Source: Cruorifilaria tuberocauda (Eukaryota > Nematoda > Chromadorea > Rhabditida > Onchocercidae). Taken from it: a stretch of 33,354 nt of DNA. The stretch spans positions 1 through 33,354 of the forward strand of contig JABVXU010000590.1 of the NCBI GenBank assembly GCA_013365365.1, written 5' to 3'. Below the pieces are notes generated by a model. It was not told the origin of the DNA and searched no databases. It saw nothing but the letters and a program-made list of their open reading frames with translations. Below are positions 23,901 through 33,288 of this stretch, piece by piece. The translations under genes were made by a program, and so were the position numbers. The first letter of the stretch is position 1, and every line of letters starts with the position of its first letter.

Positions 23901-26900
23901 ACTGACAGTGGTCGAGGTGTGTTTTTCTGAGCATTTTATTGCAAAATGTTTGCGCAGATTTTCTTGAATATTAGAAAACATATATAGAAAAGAAAACTGT
24001 TATTTTAACAGTGCAAACAAAACTGGAGAATTAACTTAGCCAATTTCCATTTACATCTATATCTTGTTTTTTCATTTTGAATTTATTTTATCTTAAATGT
24101 GTGTTTGTTGCTAAGCATGATGATTTTTTAATTGTAGGCACATCTGAAAGAGCATCACCGGAAACAAACGATGCCTATGGGATTGCTGGCCCGTCCACAT
24201 CGGTTAAGCTGAGTGATAAGTTCGTTGTTACTAATTTTACAGTATTTGCTAATGATTCTGTGTAGGGAACTGTATTTGATGCGATTTCAGTGGTACAAAA
24301 TACAGCTTACGTGGAGTAGTTGTACATTCCGGGCAAGCGAATGGTGGACATTATTATTCATTCATTCGTTCTGATGAAGATGGTGGTCGTTGGTTCAAGT
24401 TCGATGATGTTGATGTAACCGAATGGCATTTGAGTAAAGAGGTTAACTTTGATAAAATAGTGTGAAAAACGATACAGCTATATTGATTAAGATTCTATAT
24501 ACCCTGAGTTTTTTATTGATTCGATTGTTTCGTTATTGTTCCTTTACATCACTGTTTTTCTGATTTGTTTATTTTGTCTGATTCTTTTATTTTATACGAT
24601 TATAGTTTGCAGTTTTTTGGATTATGGAGAGTTAGCAAAGTCGGATGATTTTATATTTTTCATGTTTTTTAGGAAATGCAGAATATGTGGTTTGGTGGTG
24701 AGTACATTACGGAAGGGTTTGAAAACAGCAGTCATTTTCAGAAAAAACGACAAAAGCGTTGGTGGAATGCTTATTTACTCATTTATGAAAAAGTAACTTT
24801 TAAAATATCAAGTCATTTATTTCTTTCAATATTTTCGAGATTTTGTCTGTATTCTTTGTTGAAATGAGTGAACGAATGACAGTAGCATTCATCTAAAAAG
24901 ATTATTTATTCGGTTCAGATTTTTGGGATTACTCATTCTATGAGAAATGTAAAATGGTTGTGATAAAGTATTCATGCTATGCTTTGTAAACTAATCAAAA
25001 CATTTAATTTAGTTTATTTAATAAAGTTTATGGGAATTTGAAATGTCTACCTTAACTTTCCAGCAGTAAGATTTTATTCTTGATTCTTCTATTTACATAT
25101 TTACCATATAACATTATGCTCTTTTGAAGAGAATCATAGAAATGGATCAAGTCGTATTTTTTACTAAAAACCTAACTTTTTTTTTTTGTTTCAATTACTC
25201 TTTTTGTAGACACCAATGACTGTTGCTTCTGTAGCATCATCATCATCAGCGGAATTAACGACTTCATCCTCCTCTACACAGCCATCACATTCGTCTTCCA
25301 ATAGTCCTTTTAGTTTGGATAAAAAAATAAGTGCCATGTCCATTAGTAAGTTTGCTTTTTTTGCGTAATTTTGATTAATTCATCAAAAAGAAAGATATTA
25401 CTTCAAAATTATAGCCATTCGTGAATTTGTATACTCTAAAGAGGAAGTCAAGATTTGTAAAATTTCAGCATTGATTATAACCGTTACGTAGTTATTCAAA
25501 TTTGTTTTTTGTCTAGTGCTGTAACTTCTTGTTACTTATTTTTTCGGAATCAGAAAATAAAAAAAATTATCTTTTTTAATCAGAATTCCATTAATGCAAT
25601 ATATGTTTTTGTGTATGCAGCATGAAGGAAAAATAAAAAATGCATATGATACACAAGCAAACATATGAAAAGAAGGAATAATTTTTGTTTCAGGCACTCG
25701 TATCCGACAAATGCCCCCAAAATTGGAAGCTTTAGTTCGTGGGAAAAACACTTATGCAATGCATGAGCGTTCGCAGTAAGTTGAAAATTTTGCAATACAT
25801 AGTGTTTAAATTCGTACGAAATTTTTCAACTCGAAGTTTTTTATCCTTATATCTCCGATTTATCTTCGGACTGAGCATTTGTTGGATAACTGTACTCAAA
25901 TGCGTGAAGTTTCTTGTCATATTTCAGATGTCATAAAGTACATATGAGCACACAGGAAGCTTTTTTATTTGCAAACAAAAACAAAGAACTAGTACAATAT
26001 ATTATTTGATGATTTAAAAGCTTATTAGGTGAAGTTAGTGATCCAAAAATACACTGGTCTTATTTGTATATTTGTAAATTTAAATTGCGACGTCAAATTC
26101 AGGAATATAATTGGTTTAGTAGTGTCACAGACTAGGTACCGGAGTAGAGTAATCTGTAGTATTATTAAAGTAGATCTGGTTTTTGAAATGTAAATTATTA
26201 TTTTTTTTAATATAAAAAATTTAACATATGTTCTTAATACTTTCATCCACAGCTTTAAAAAATTTTTTTATTACTTATATGTAGAAGTTAACGAAGTCTT
26301 AAAATAAAATCTGTTGTTTTTCAATGCAATAAATTTTTAGATATACTCCGAATTACTTCCATTTCATTCGGGATATATGCTCACGAGCAGTTCGGATGAT
26401 TCCTCACATAGGTCTCGAACTTCGCGAGTGAGCTTTATGAATCAGTCTTCTTTTTATAAGTATTTAAAGCATTCGAAATCCTAATTTTCGATTGCTATTA
26501 TTTTTATAGAGTCTAATGTGCTGCAAAAGTATCACTTGTTTTGTTTTTGCAGTGATTATTACTTGTTAACGACAAAACTGCTGAGCAAGTTTCTGTTTTC
26601 TACTGGTTTACGAGCAAAGAAAACATTACGGTAAGAGATTTAACCAGTCGTTGGATCACTGGGAGAGTATTAGCTGATTTGTCTGCTTCATGTGTTTTTA
26701 TGAAAAAATTCTTTATTAAATGTTTATTCCATTGCTTTTTATTTTTCGGAAATAAGATAGTAAATTGCAGTTCGGGTAATGTGACGGAATGGCAGAAAAC
26801 TTATGAAATATTATTTGCTTCATCAAAGTCTTCGCGTGGATGGTTTATTTGTAATATTATGTTTCAGTCTAAAATGGTTGTTTTATATCTTCTTACCGCA

Positions 26901-29900
26901 CCTTCGACCGACGTAAGTATACCGAAATGATATGCAGATTACTAAATTCATACTTATTGCTCTTTGCTACGGTTGATGCTGATGAGCCGAAAAACTTCTT
27001 TCCACTTTGCATTCTAAAAAAGGATTTAGTCATTGGGTAGCCAGTCATTTAATTGTTAGGTGGCATCTAGTTAATTTAAACAAGTACTTGGTCGTTAAAA
27101 TACATGATCAGATCTTTTCTATCGAACTGTATGTTTAAAATATTGCGTTTCAGTTTCCATAATTTTTGATTTCAGGATTTTTTATATTTGATTTCAGGTG
27201 CGATATTTTTTCACAAATGTATTTGTAACACTTTTGAATGCAGCTGCATATGATAATTGTGATGTCATTCAGCCATATTTGCGTAAGTTTCAAAACAATT
27301 TCAATTAAGAAGAAAATTATAAATTGTCGCTTTTCAAACTACTATCGTTAATATTATAGCTGGATTCGTAACTTGCACTGTGATGTAATATCTGCTCTTT
27401 TATATTTTGCACAAATTTGAAAGAATGTATTACGAAATATTTTTCGCGATTATTTAGATAGCAGTTTTAGAGATGTGAATGTTATCGTTCTAACATTTGA
27501 GTTGCAGGAGATTGCCCTGATTTCAAAATCGAAACAGTTTGTAAAGATGGAGACACAATATCTGATATTTTCATTACTTTGTTACTTATCATTCCTCGTA
27601 ACTACTTCACCGAGTTCAGCACTCATCCTACTCAGTATATAGCTTTGTTCAATCTTTATGCCCTCTCGGGTTTAGAACAGGTATCAGTTTGTTTTTGCGT
27701 TTTCCAATCAATACTGCTTTTAATTGTCAGCAATTTTTAGCCTTAATAAAATAATTTGATCAACTGTTTATTAAATTACACCGAATATCTTACTGTTTCA
27801 TTTCAGAAAAGACAACTAGTGCGAAAAGGTGCTTTGCATGCTTTGTTAGTGCTTATTTCACGAGATGATTACCATATTAAAGTGATTTATCAAGACAGTT
27901 CAAAACTATATGAAGTTATTTCATTACTTCTCAGGATTTGCAAATTCGAATGGCAAGGAGAGGTGAGAAATAAGCTTAATCGCAAGCTAGTTCAAGCGTT
28001 TCCTAGTATTTATTTCTTTTAGAATTATAAGCGTCCTTAAATAAATCTCAATAGTGAAATTAATTTTTGCTTATTTTGCAGAATGCCAATTTGAATCCAT
28101 ATGCCATTATAACCGGTGGTCTTATTCAAGCACCGGAAGAAGTTGCGCAGTGGATGAATGAACCATTTTTTGTTAACAGGTACTTCCTTTTGCAGCAAGT
28201 TTTTTTATTTAGGTTAATTATTTGTGCTATATTTCCAGCATATTTAAGATGAAACGAAAACCTCAACTTATTAAATAATTAACATTAGATTAAGTTTTAA
28301 TTCACGACATATACAAAGCTTACATATCATTAACTTTAGGCTGTTGAAGCAGTTAATCGAATTGCCCACTGATCGTGCTGTTGCATTGGATACAATATTG
28401 TATTTGTGTTGGGAGAATCTTAACTTTACGAAGATTCTTCTGTATCATTTTTCGTTTGAGGTACATAATATAATATTAAGTAACTTTTAGCATTGCAGAT
28501 TTATAATATATTAAACTTAAACTGTTATACTTATAGCAGCCTTTCTTGTTGAAATTTATAAGAATAATGTAGTGTCTTCCTCGCTGTCGTGAAATGAACA
28601 AAAATTTTGTTAAACCACGGGAAGAACAGAGCTGTGAAATAAGAATTCCAAGTTAAAATTTTCGAATTTGATTTATAGCATTAATATATACATAAGTTAT
28701 TGATTTCTTTGCATTAATTCCTCATTAAAATATTCCCATTTTAAGTGCCTGTTTACACCAAACGAAGTGAAAAATGCGACAATAATTATTGAAAACATCC
28801 TTGAAATAAATGATTCAGTACGGAGAGAGCGGCAACGTTTGGTACTTTTAGGTTTTGGTAAGTTTCTGACCACAAAGAATACGTTCATACATGTTTAAAT
28901 TTTGATTTAATGAGAGCCATAACTGTAATAGAGTTTATATGTGCAGTTCGGATTTTGTTCATTATATTTGTTTCCAGTGAGGAATTTTCGAAGAAGAAAA
29001 GTAAAACTGACTATTTATTCATATCCAATAGATTACTGGTCAGCAGAAATTCTAATACATGTCAAATCATTTCATGAATAGATTTTTCCTGTTCTATATT
29101 TTCTTACCTCTAGCACTACTCAGGAATTGGAAAAAAATATTTGACTGTTTGGCTGACTAATTATTATTTGAACATATAGTTTTATTTTACTTCAGTTCCA
29201 TGTATCGATTAATTACAGTTTTTCTTAATTATGTTTGATCTTCAACTTTGTAATACGATTTCTCGCCTTTTTTTTCAGAAAATGGTCCTCAAAAGTACAA
29301 AGGCTTTATTGCAATAATGTTCGGCCAGAGGGATATATACTCATGGAAAGCATATCATTTGTTGCGCACATTAATCGATATTGCTTCTGATAATGAAGAG
29401 ATTGTCAAGGTTGTTTTTTTCAAAACCCTTTTCTTCTGCTACTAAAATTTGGTACAACGTATTTTTGAATTTGCAACTTTTCTTTTATTATTGGAAATGG
29501 GATATTCATGAAATAATGGTGGTTTTATTGATTTTTTTAGCGTCACTGTCGTTATGGCTTCATGAATATAAAAGATAATCTTTCTTTAATTTTCATTTAA
29601 TTCATAATTAAGATTCTTGCGGAAACTGAACAAGCTCGCAACAATTTGTATAGAATGAAGGATTGGTTTAAATTGCAACTCGCTGCCAGTGTAAGCTGAA
29701 AATCTTTCTGTAGAATTATTTTTTATGAAATTGAAGTCTGAGAATATTTTATAATGGTAGGAAGCAGAAATTAGTTTCACTCGATAAATTCAAGTATTTT
29801 TAGTCGGCGAAATCAGATGTTTATGATTACGAAAATCGTCGTGATGACTTGGATAAATCGGGTGAGATCGAAGGGATGGATGGTTTTATTGAAATCTATG

Positions 29901-30832
29901 AAAAATTTCAAGATTTTCTTTTGAAACTCAACGCTCCATATTCGATTGTTTCAAATGATGGTAGTTCTTCAAGTGATGGCGATAATTTTGCCAGGAGTAC
30001 TTTTTTCGGAGTGAGTATAATTTGTTACAAATGATGCGAAAACTCATCTTCTCAATAATTACATCATTGTATGAGTTTGAAACAAAATTTTCAGGATATG
30101 CCAAGAAACCTTCCAGAAGTTTCGAGTGATAGGTGCCTATCGTGTGCTTCCAAAGAACGTTCGCGATCAGCGGAACAGTCTTCAGCAAGTTATAGTGGAG
30201 CTGAAACCTCGAGTATTGATTTGCCAAAAAATGTTGTTTCTCCTATCGAATCCAAGTTATCTTTGAAAACAGGTTATTTATACTTTGTTCAAAATAATGC
30301 AATTTTATCAATTATTGAATCATTTAATGATGTAGCATTTGTAACTTATGTGCTTTAGGATAGAGTGCGGACAGGTCTACACAAATACAATGTTGTGTGT
30401 ATTTATTGCGACTTATAAAAAATTTTTAAAGGATTATCTGATGAAGCTTTAACTCTGGGCACATCTATGTCATTCAGCGAAAGGCTTCTAGCTAATGTTG
30501 GTCTACCACCTCCACCACCGTATTCAGAACACGATTCAGATGATATAGCTTTGCAACAGTAAGATATCTTTTTTATTGTGTTGTAGCATCTTTTTTCCTG
30601 TTCTTCCTTGACTTAAAAATTCAAGGAAGATTTATATAAGGTTATTTACCGTTAAAAGTTTATCACGCTTTACAGATATTCACGTATTCAACAACCACTG
30701 TCTTCCTTAAGTACGCCACATTCCTGGCGAATTTCACTAACTAATAGGATAAACCGTCCAGAAGATGATTCATCTGTTGAATCTGCGTCGACGGGTGTTG
30801 AAGTGGAGGATGTACCGCCACCATATGAATAA
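5966..30832 (+). CDS. USP9X / fat facets-type ubiquitin-specific protease, complete, 65 exons
   Basis: This gene encodes a large cysteine protease that removes ubiquitin from protein substrates; animal USP9X/FAF proteins act mainly in the cytosol in endocytic trafficking, cell polarity and protein stability. I joined 65 exons (listed in the block entries below) by 64 GT-AG introns of 67 to 902 bases, all in phase, into 8,862 bases or 2,953 residues. Orthology to USP9X, rather than USP24 or USP34, rests on near-identical segments along the whole length, for example [47 protein letters not shown] and [14 protein letters not shown]. The start ATG at 5966 is the first in its exon and follows an in-frame stop at 5855. 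Human USP9X is about 2,550-2,570 residues, so this one is longer, mostly at the N-terminus. Catalytic residues are intact, so the enzyme should be active. A few splice sites have alternatives (see findings). Confidence 0.93.
7859..8760 (+). other. Intron 4 of the deubiquitinase gene (longest, 902 bases)
   Basis: I see no nested gene, RNA gene or repeat here. A 64-codon open frame at 8490-8684 has no splice context or recognisable family and is taken as chance. Other introns of 400-600 bases (6066-6512, 7031-7638, 9781-10277, 10451-10935, 11552-11977, 15554-15988, 24793-25209, 25776-26340, 28858-29278) likewise hold nothing that I can identify. Confidence 0.6.
9277..16438 (+). other. Deubiquitinase exons 6-23: N-terminal alpha-helical solenoid (residues 263-1075)
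   Basis: Exons: 9277-9350, 9668-9780, 10278-10450, 10936-11048, 11325-11551, 11978-12165, 12398-12488, 12736-12866, 12988-13171, 13398-13490, 13764-13944, 14266-14353, 14537-14633, 14839-14988, 15067-15199, 15402-15553, 15989-16137 and 16339-16438. The translation is a chain of amphipathic helices that parallels the armadillo/HEAT-like region of USP9[61 protein letters not shown] and [16 protein letters not shown] align without gaps by eye. In the human enzyme this part shapes substrate choice and protein contacts. Exon 23 was found only because exons 22 and 24 are out of phase without it; its RMGRILT motif matches USP9X RMVRVLT. The exon 9/10 and exon 13 boundaries have in-frame alternatives. 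Confidence 0.88.
16563..18012 (+). other. Deubiquitinase exons 24-27: ubiquitin-like domain (about residues 1138-1244)
   Basis: Exons: 16563-16782, 17169-17201 (a 33-base microexon), 17392-17459 and 17753-18012. USP9X carries a ubiquitin-like (UBL) fold here. I read strand 1 in [12 protein letters not shown], the helix in [12 protein letters not shown], and later strands in VQLNVLSLN and the segment [10 protein letters not shown]...AHILIRF, which parallels human [20 protein letters not shown]. Loop lengths differ: the microexon adds an acidic loop ([11 protein letters not shown]) between strands 1 and 2. The linker after the UBL is Ser/Thr/Asp-rich. Exon 24 reads through a possible 41-base intron, which would break the frame if removed. 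Exon 27 uses the second of two acceptors (17752), because the first (17742) puts a stop in frame. Confidence 0.78.
18055..18217. repeat. Two nested short tandem duplications in intron 27
   Basis: A 49-base unit beginning ATTGATTATGTTGAAATTTT is duplicated head to tail at 18055-18103 and 18104-18152 with two mismatches. It is followed at once by a 32-base unit beginning TGGTATATATTAARAAGCAA at 18156 and 18188. The second copy of the latter runs into the splice acceptor of exon 28 (AG at 18216-18217). Confidence 0.85.
18218..21789 (+). other. Deubiquitinase exons 28-38: central helical region (residues 1269-1823)
   Basis: Exons: 18218-18379, 18450-18627, 18809-18964, 19107-19193, 19487-19717, 19892-20022, 20209-20373, 20615-20705, 20910-21056, 21242-21362 and 21598-21789. 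This links the UBL to the catalytic domain. Matches to USP9X include [20 protein letters not shown] (human [20 protein letters not shown]), [47 protein letters not shown] and [10 protein letters not shown] (human IPVCGSP). The stretch in exons 31-33 is less conserved and hydrophobic. Exon 33 ends at the GTACGT donor (20023); an earlier GTTTGT four bases upstream would put a stop in frame in exon 34. Exon 37 starts at a CAGCAG double acceptor. Confidence 0.85.
21942..24792 (+). other. Deubiquitinase exons 39-48: USP catalytic domain (residues about 1850-2238)
   Basis: Exons: 21942-22078, 22255-22338, 22406-22530, 22601-22774, 23055-23196, 23402-23579, 23863-23916, 24138-24219, 24291-24441 and 24673-24792. 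The Cys box is [19 protein letters not shown] with the nucleophile Cys1860 (codon 22052-22054) and oxyanion Asn1855. The His box is [16 protein letters not shown] with His2168 (24349-24351), and WFKFDD supplies the catalytic Asp. REQQDALEF is the QQD box. Two CxxC pairs, at 1990/1993 (CKDC) and 2037/2040 (CEEC), form the zinc ribbon. A Ser/Thr/Glu-rich insert encoded by exons 45-46 separates the zinc ribbon part from the His box, as it does in USP9X. The domain ends with [14 protein letters not shown]. All key residues are present, so activity is expected. The exon 46 donor (GTTCGT at 24220) is weak but is the only one that keeps the frame with a normal-sized intron. Confidence 0.95.
25210..29409 (+). 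other. Deubiquitinase exons 49-60: Ser-rich linker and C-terminal solenoid (residues 2239-2705)
   Basis: Exons: 25210-25345, 25694-25775, 26341-26427, 26553-26630, 26771-26912, 27198-27282, 27508-27680, 27807-27962, 28082-28179, 28340-28460, 28746-28857 and 29279-29409. Exon 49 encodes a serine-rich linker ([30 protein letters not shown]) likely to be phosphorylated and flexible. From exon 50 on, helices follow USP9[21 protein letters not shown] parallels human [20 protein letters not shown], and [19 protein letters not shown] parallels its [20 protein letters not shown]. The exons are short and evenly spaced, like the helical repeats they encode. Exon 59 has a weak acceptor (TTTTAAG), supported by phase and the open frame. 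Confidence 0.86.
29613..30832 (+). other. Deubiquitinase exons 61-65: acidic/Ser-rich tail with two PPxY motifs (residues 2706-2953)
   Basis: Exons: 29613-29690, 29804-30010, 30095-30272, 30432-30558 and 30676-30832 (stop TAA 30830-30832). Exon 61 still contains a helix with a possible match to USP9X ([19 protein letters not shown], like the KRKWTWAVEWLGDEL segment). The rest appears disordered: [26 protein letters not shown], then [14 protein letters not shown] and a final [10 protein letters not shown]. The two PPPY motifs (30512-30523 and 30815-30826) are class I WW-domain ligands, which in other proteins recruit NEDD4-family ubiquitin ligases. The motif [11 protein letters not shown] before the first PPPY resembles the FLERSHSARM segment of human USP9X. 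Confidence 0.88.
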
Positions 30833-31038
30833 AGGATGTAACAACATGAATAAATGCTGGTTAATTAGGAACGATATAAAAGTTATTCTTCAGTAAAGTT
30901 GACCATTGTATGAGACATTTTATTTATTATTGTATGAAAAAGCATCATCTAGATATTTTCTTTTTCTTTTTCTTTCCGTTTTTGTTAAATTGAATTTAAT
31001 AGAACTGATATGTTTTTGAAGAAATTTTACAATTATTT

Positions 31039-31093
31039 CCTGATGATTCGAAAGTCTTTTTTTTCATTACAACTTCTCAACCGAATCATCAGG
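31039..31093 (+). other. Hairpin with 12-bp perfect stem in the probable 3' UTR
   Basis: CCTGATGATTCG (31039-31050) and CGAATCATCAGG (31082-31093) are perfect inverted copies with a 31-base, T-rich loop. It lies about 210 bases after the stop codon and 42 bases before a candidate AATAAA. In RNA it would form a stable stem; a role in 3'-end formation, stability or localisation is inference. Confidence 0.6.
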
Positions 31094-31134
31094 GTTGTAT
31101 ACTGTATATGTTTTTCTTTCTATAGTTTCTGAAC

Positions 31135-31140
31135 AATAAA
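31135..31140 (+). terminator. Candidate poly(A) signal AATAAA of the deubiquitinase gene
   Basis: AATAAA about 300 bases after the stop codon, in a T-rich stretch. Another AATAAA at 30849-30854, only 17 bases after the stop, and one at 31901-31906 are alternatives. Which is used cannot be told from sequence alone. Confidence 0.35.
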
Positions 31141-31959
31141 TATCTTTGCAAGATTTAATGAGCGATCATTTAGTACTATACAGTCGGTTGAGAAGAATAC
31201 GCATTCCTGAACTTTCGAAGTGTTTGTGGATGAATTTGTTATTGTTGCTGCAGTCGTTACTGCTCAGGAAACTGTCAGTGGTTATTTATTTTCCAATTTC
31301 ATGCTTCTTTTCATACTTTTTCGTGATTGATTTCATTTTAATTCATCCATGGATTTTTCCGTGCGGAATCTTCTCTTTTGAATCATAATATCTTTTTTTA
31401 TATAAATTTTTCTGTTCATATTATTTTCTCTTTTTCTTTTCTTTCAAACCAAATCCTTCACGCTGAGTTTTCCGAATTTTATTTAATCATGGTTTTTCAA
31501 TAGATGATTTCTTCTGTCATAGAAACGAGAAAGTTGTAAATTTTAATTTTTAAAAATTGAGAGGTAATTAGTAGTTTTTGTATTAATAGTATTAGTTTCG
31601 CTAATACTATTATACTACGTTTGTTGATGCTGCTCTACTACCACTATTGCTGTTGTCGTTTTCTAATATTGCAGTTTTGCAACTTTCTGCTGCTTCTTCT
31701 CTAGCTTATGTAAAGTTCTTTTTCTTTTTTGTTGAGCATCTTCTGAATTTGTTCAATTTTCAATTACTATGATTATGAATATGGTTATGGCCCATTAGCT
31801 CTCATCAGTTGCTATTGCTTTGTTGCTGTTTAGTGTAAGTATCCTTAGTAGAAAATGATGTATTTTATGCTTAAGTGTAAGCATCTGCAATTTTTATACA
31901 AATAAAGGAAAATATCTTTTTATGGAACCAATTTCACTCAATATAATATTATGGTAGAA

Positions 31960-32020
31960 TTTTGTTTTATTATTGATTTAATGAATTTTTAAGTCTCATT
32001 AAATTCATAATAAAACAAAA
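31960..32020. repeat. AT-rich palindrome, 25-base arms
   Basis: The arm at 31960-31984 and the inverted arm at 31996-32020 pair at 23 of 25 positions around an 11-base loop. The outer 14 bases pair perfectly (TTTTGTTTTATTAT). This is the strongest local hairpin that I noticed in the window. It may be the relic of a palindromic MITE or a structured RNA element; no precursor evidence is visible. Confidence 0.8.
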
Positions 32021-33165
32021 AAAGCATTGATCATAATGTTCCGCAACTTGTTTTTATTCTTTTTTTCTAAAAAAAAGTCTTACCATAGTATGTTACATAC
32101 CATAGATGTTATTAGTTTATTTAGTTGATTCTTCAAATGTAATTGTAAAATTTATTAATTTCATTTTGGATTTTTGAAATACTGTCATTTCAAAACATGA
32201 AAACGGGAAAAATTAAATTTTCTCCTTTCCATGGAGAGTTGCATTTCTTTCCTTTTTTTTTTTCTCGAAATATGCAAACTGTTCTCATTTGTCATTTCAT
32301 CTTTATCATTTTATATACTATATTATTCGTTGTTTCTTTTTTTTTTGTTTGAAGTTTGAAATTGCGAAGTGTAAAGCTTCTCATTTTTCGTATCATGTAT
32401 GTGAATAAATGAAATGAATTTTGTGAACAAACAAAAGCATCATCATGAATTTTATCACTCAATAGCTAACCGTAATGAAATTCCAAAAATTCCGTTTTTC
32501 TATTCCTCTGTTATCACTAATTAGATTCATAACGGTTTCTTCTGTTTGAATATTGATGAGTGAAGTTTAATCTGTCGAATGGTATGAATGTGTTATCATT
32601 CTTTTATCATTTTAACATTTGTAAATTTTTACTCTTTATATTGCTAAAATAAGAAATTTCTATGAACAAATGTGATGGCGTAGTTTGTCATATGTGAAAT
32701 TATCATATCATGGATCATCTGGAAGAGTTCTCGTTCTTTGGTTGTTACGTATTTTTGCTTTCAAATCTGGAAATGCTCATGTAATTGGATGTGATTTGAG
32801 AATTTTCCTGATCAGTTATGAGCAGTAACTGTACAAAGCTACTGTAAAGGAGAAAATATGAGAACGAAAGTGGGAACAAATTTTTATCACTTAATTAATT
32901 GATTAAATAACTATAAGAATAAGATTCTTACTGTATATAATTCCTACTTTTTATTCATCTACTGAGATATGCTTTTTGTAGGCTTAGGTTAAATAAGCTT
33001 AAATTAATTAGTAAATGTGAGTGATCTATGGAAAGTATAATAAAAGAAAAAAAATGAGGCTTTAAAGGGGGATTAATTATGAAGAGAGGAATCAATGATT
33101 GAATTGTACTGATGGTTTTATTTAAAAAAGAAATTGAAGCTGTATCTTGATAAAATGGATATTGA

Positions 33166-33179
33166 TTTATTGATTTATT
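33166..33179 (-). terminator. Paired poly(A) signals for the - strand gene
   Basis: On the - strand two AATAAA hexamers (plus-strand TTTATT at 33166-33171 and 33174-33179) lie about 110-120 bases after the stop codon of the - strand reading frame. Position and duplication support that frame being a true last exon. Confidence 0.4.
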
Positions 33180-33288
33180 GATCTACTAAAGTGATTGAAG
33201 GTAAGAAATTAAGGAATATAAAAGAAAACAATAATTATTCTCAAATACAAAAGTTACATTTGGAAGGCAATGTTCTTTTCTTCTCATC

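Larger units (their letters stand above)
30833..33288. other. 3' UTR and convergent intergenic region
   Basis: About 2.5 kb lie between the stop codon of the deubiquitinase and the stop codon of a probable convergent gene. I see no convincing exon. An 80-codon open frame at 31146-31388 (+) has no family resemblance. A patch at 31620-31710 is rich in GCTGCT/TTGCTG-type triplets, which read on the - strand as Ser/Asn/Ala/Gln codons but only for about 31 codons between stops. Poly-T runs are frequent. Confidence 0.55.

Noticed and set aside
24262..24290. Alternative exon 46 donor GTAGGG giving a 29-base intron
   Set aside because: The frame would be kept, but 29 bases is below a plausible intron size; the donor at 24220 gives a normal 71-base intron in the same phase.
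943..30832. Operon linking the membrane protein and the deubiquitinase
   Set aside because: The gap of 2.3 kb is far larger than usual nematode operon spacing, and there is no shared function or evident trans-splice signal.
31146..31388. 80-codon + strand open frame after the deubiquitinase
   Set aside because: Begins just after a poly(A) signal, Leu/Phe/Ile-rich from T-rich DNA, no family resemblance.
31620..31710. Trinucleotide-rich patch that could be a Ser/Asn/Ala-coding exon on the - strand
   Set aside because: Open for only about 31 codons between stops, with no acceptor or donor that would join it to another exon.
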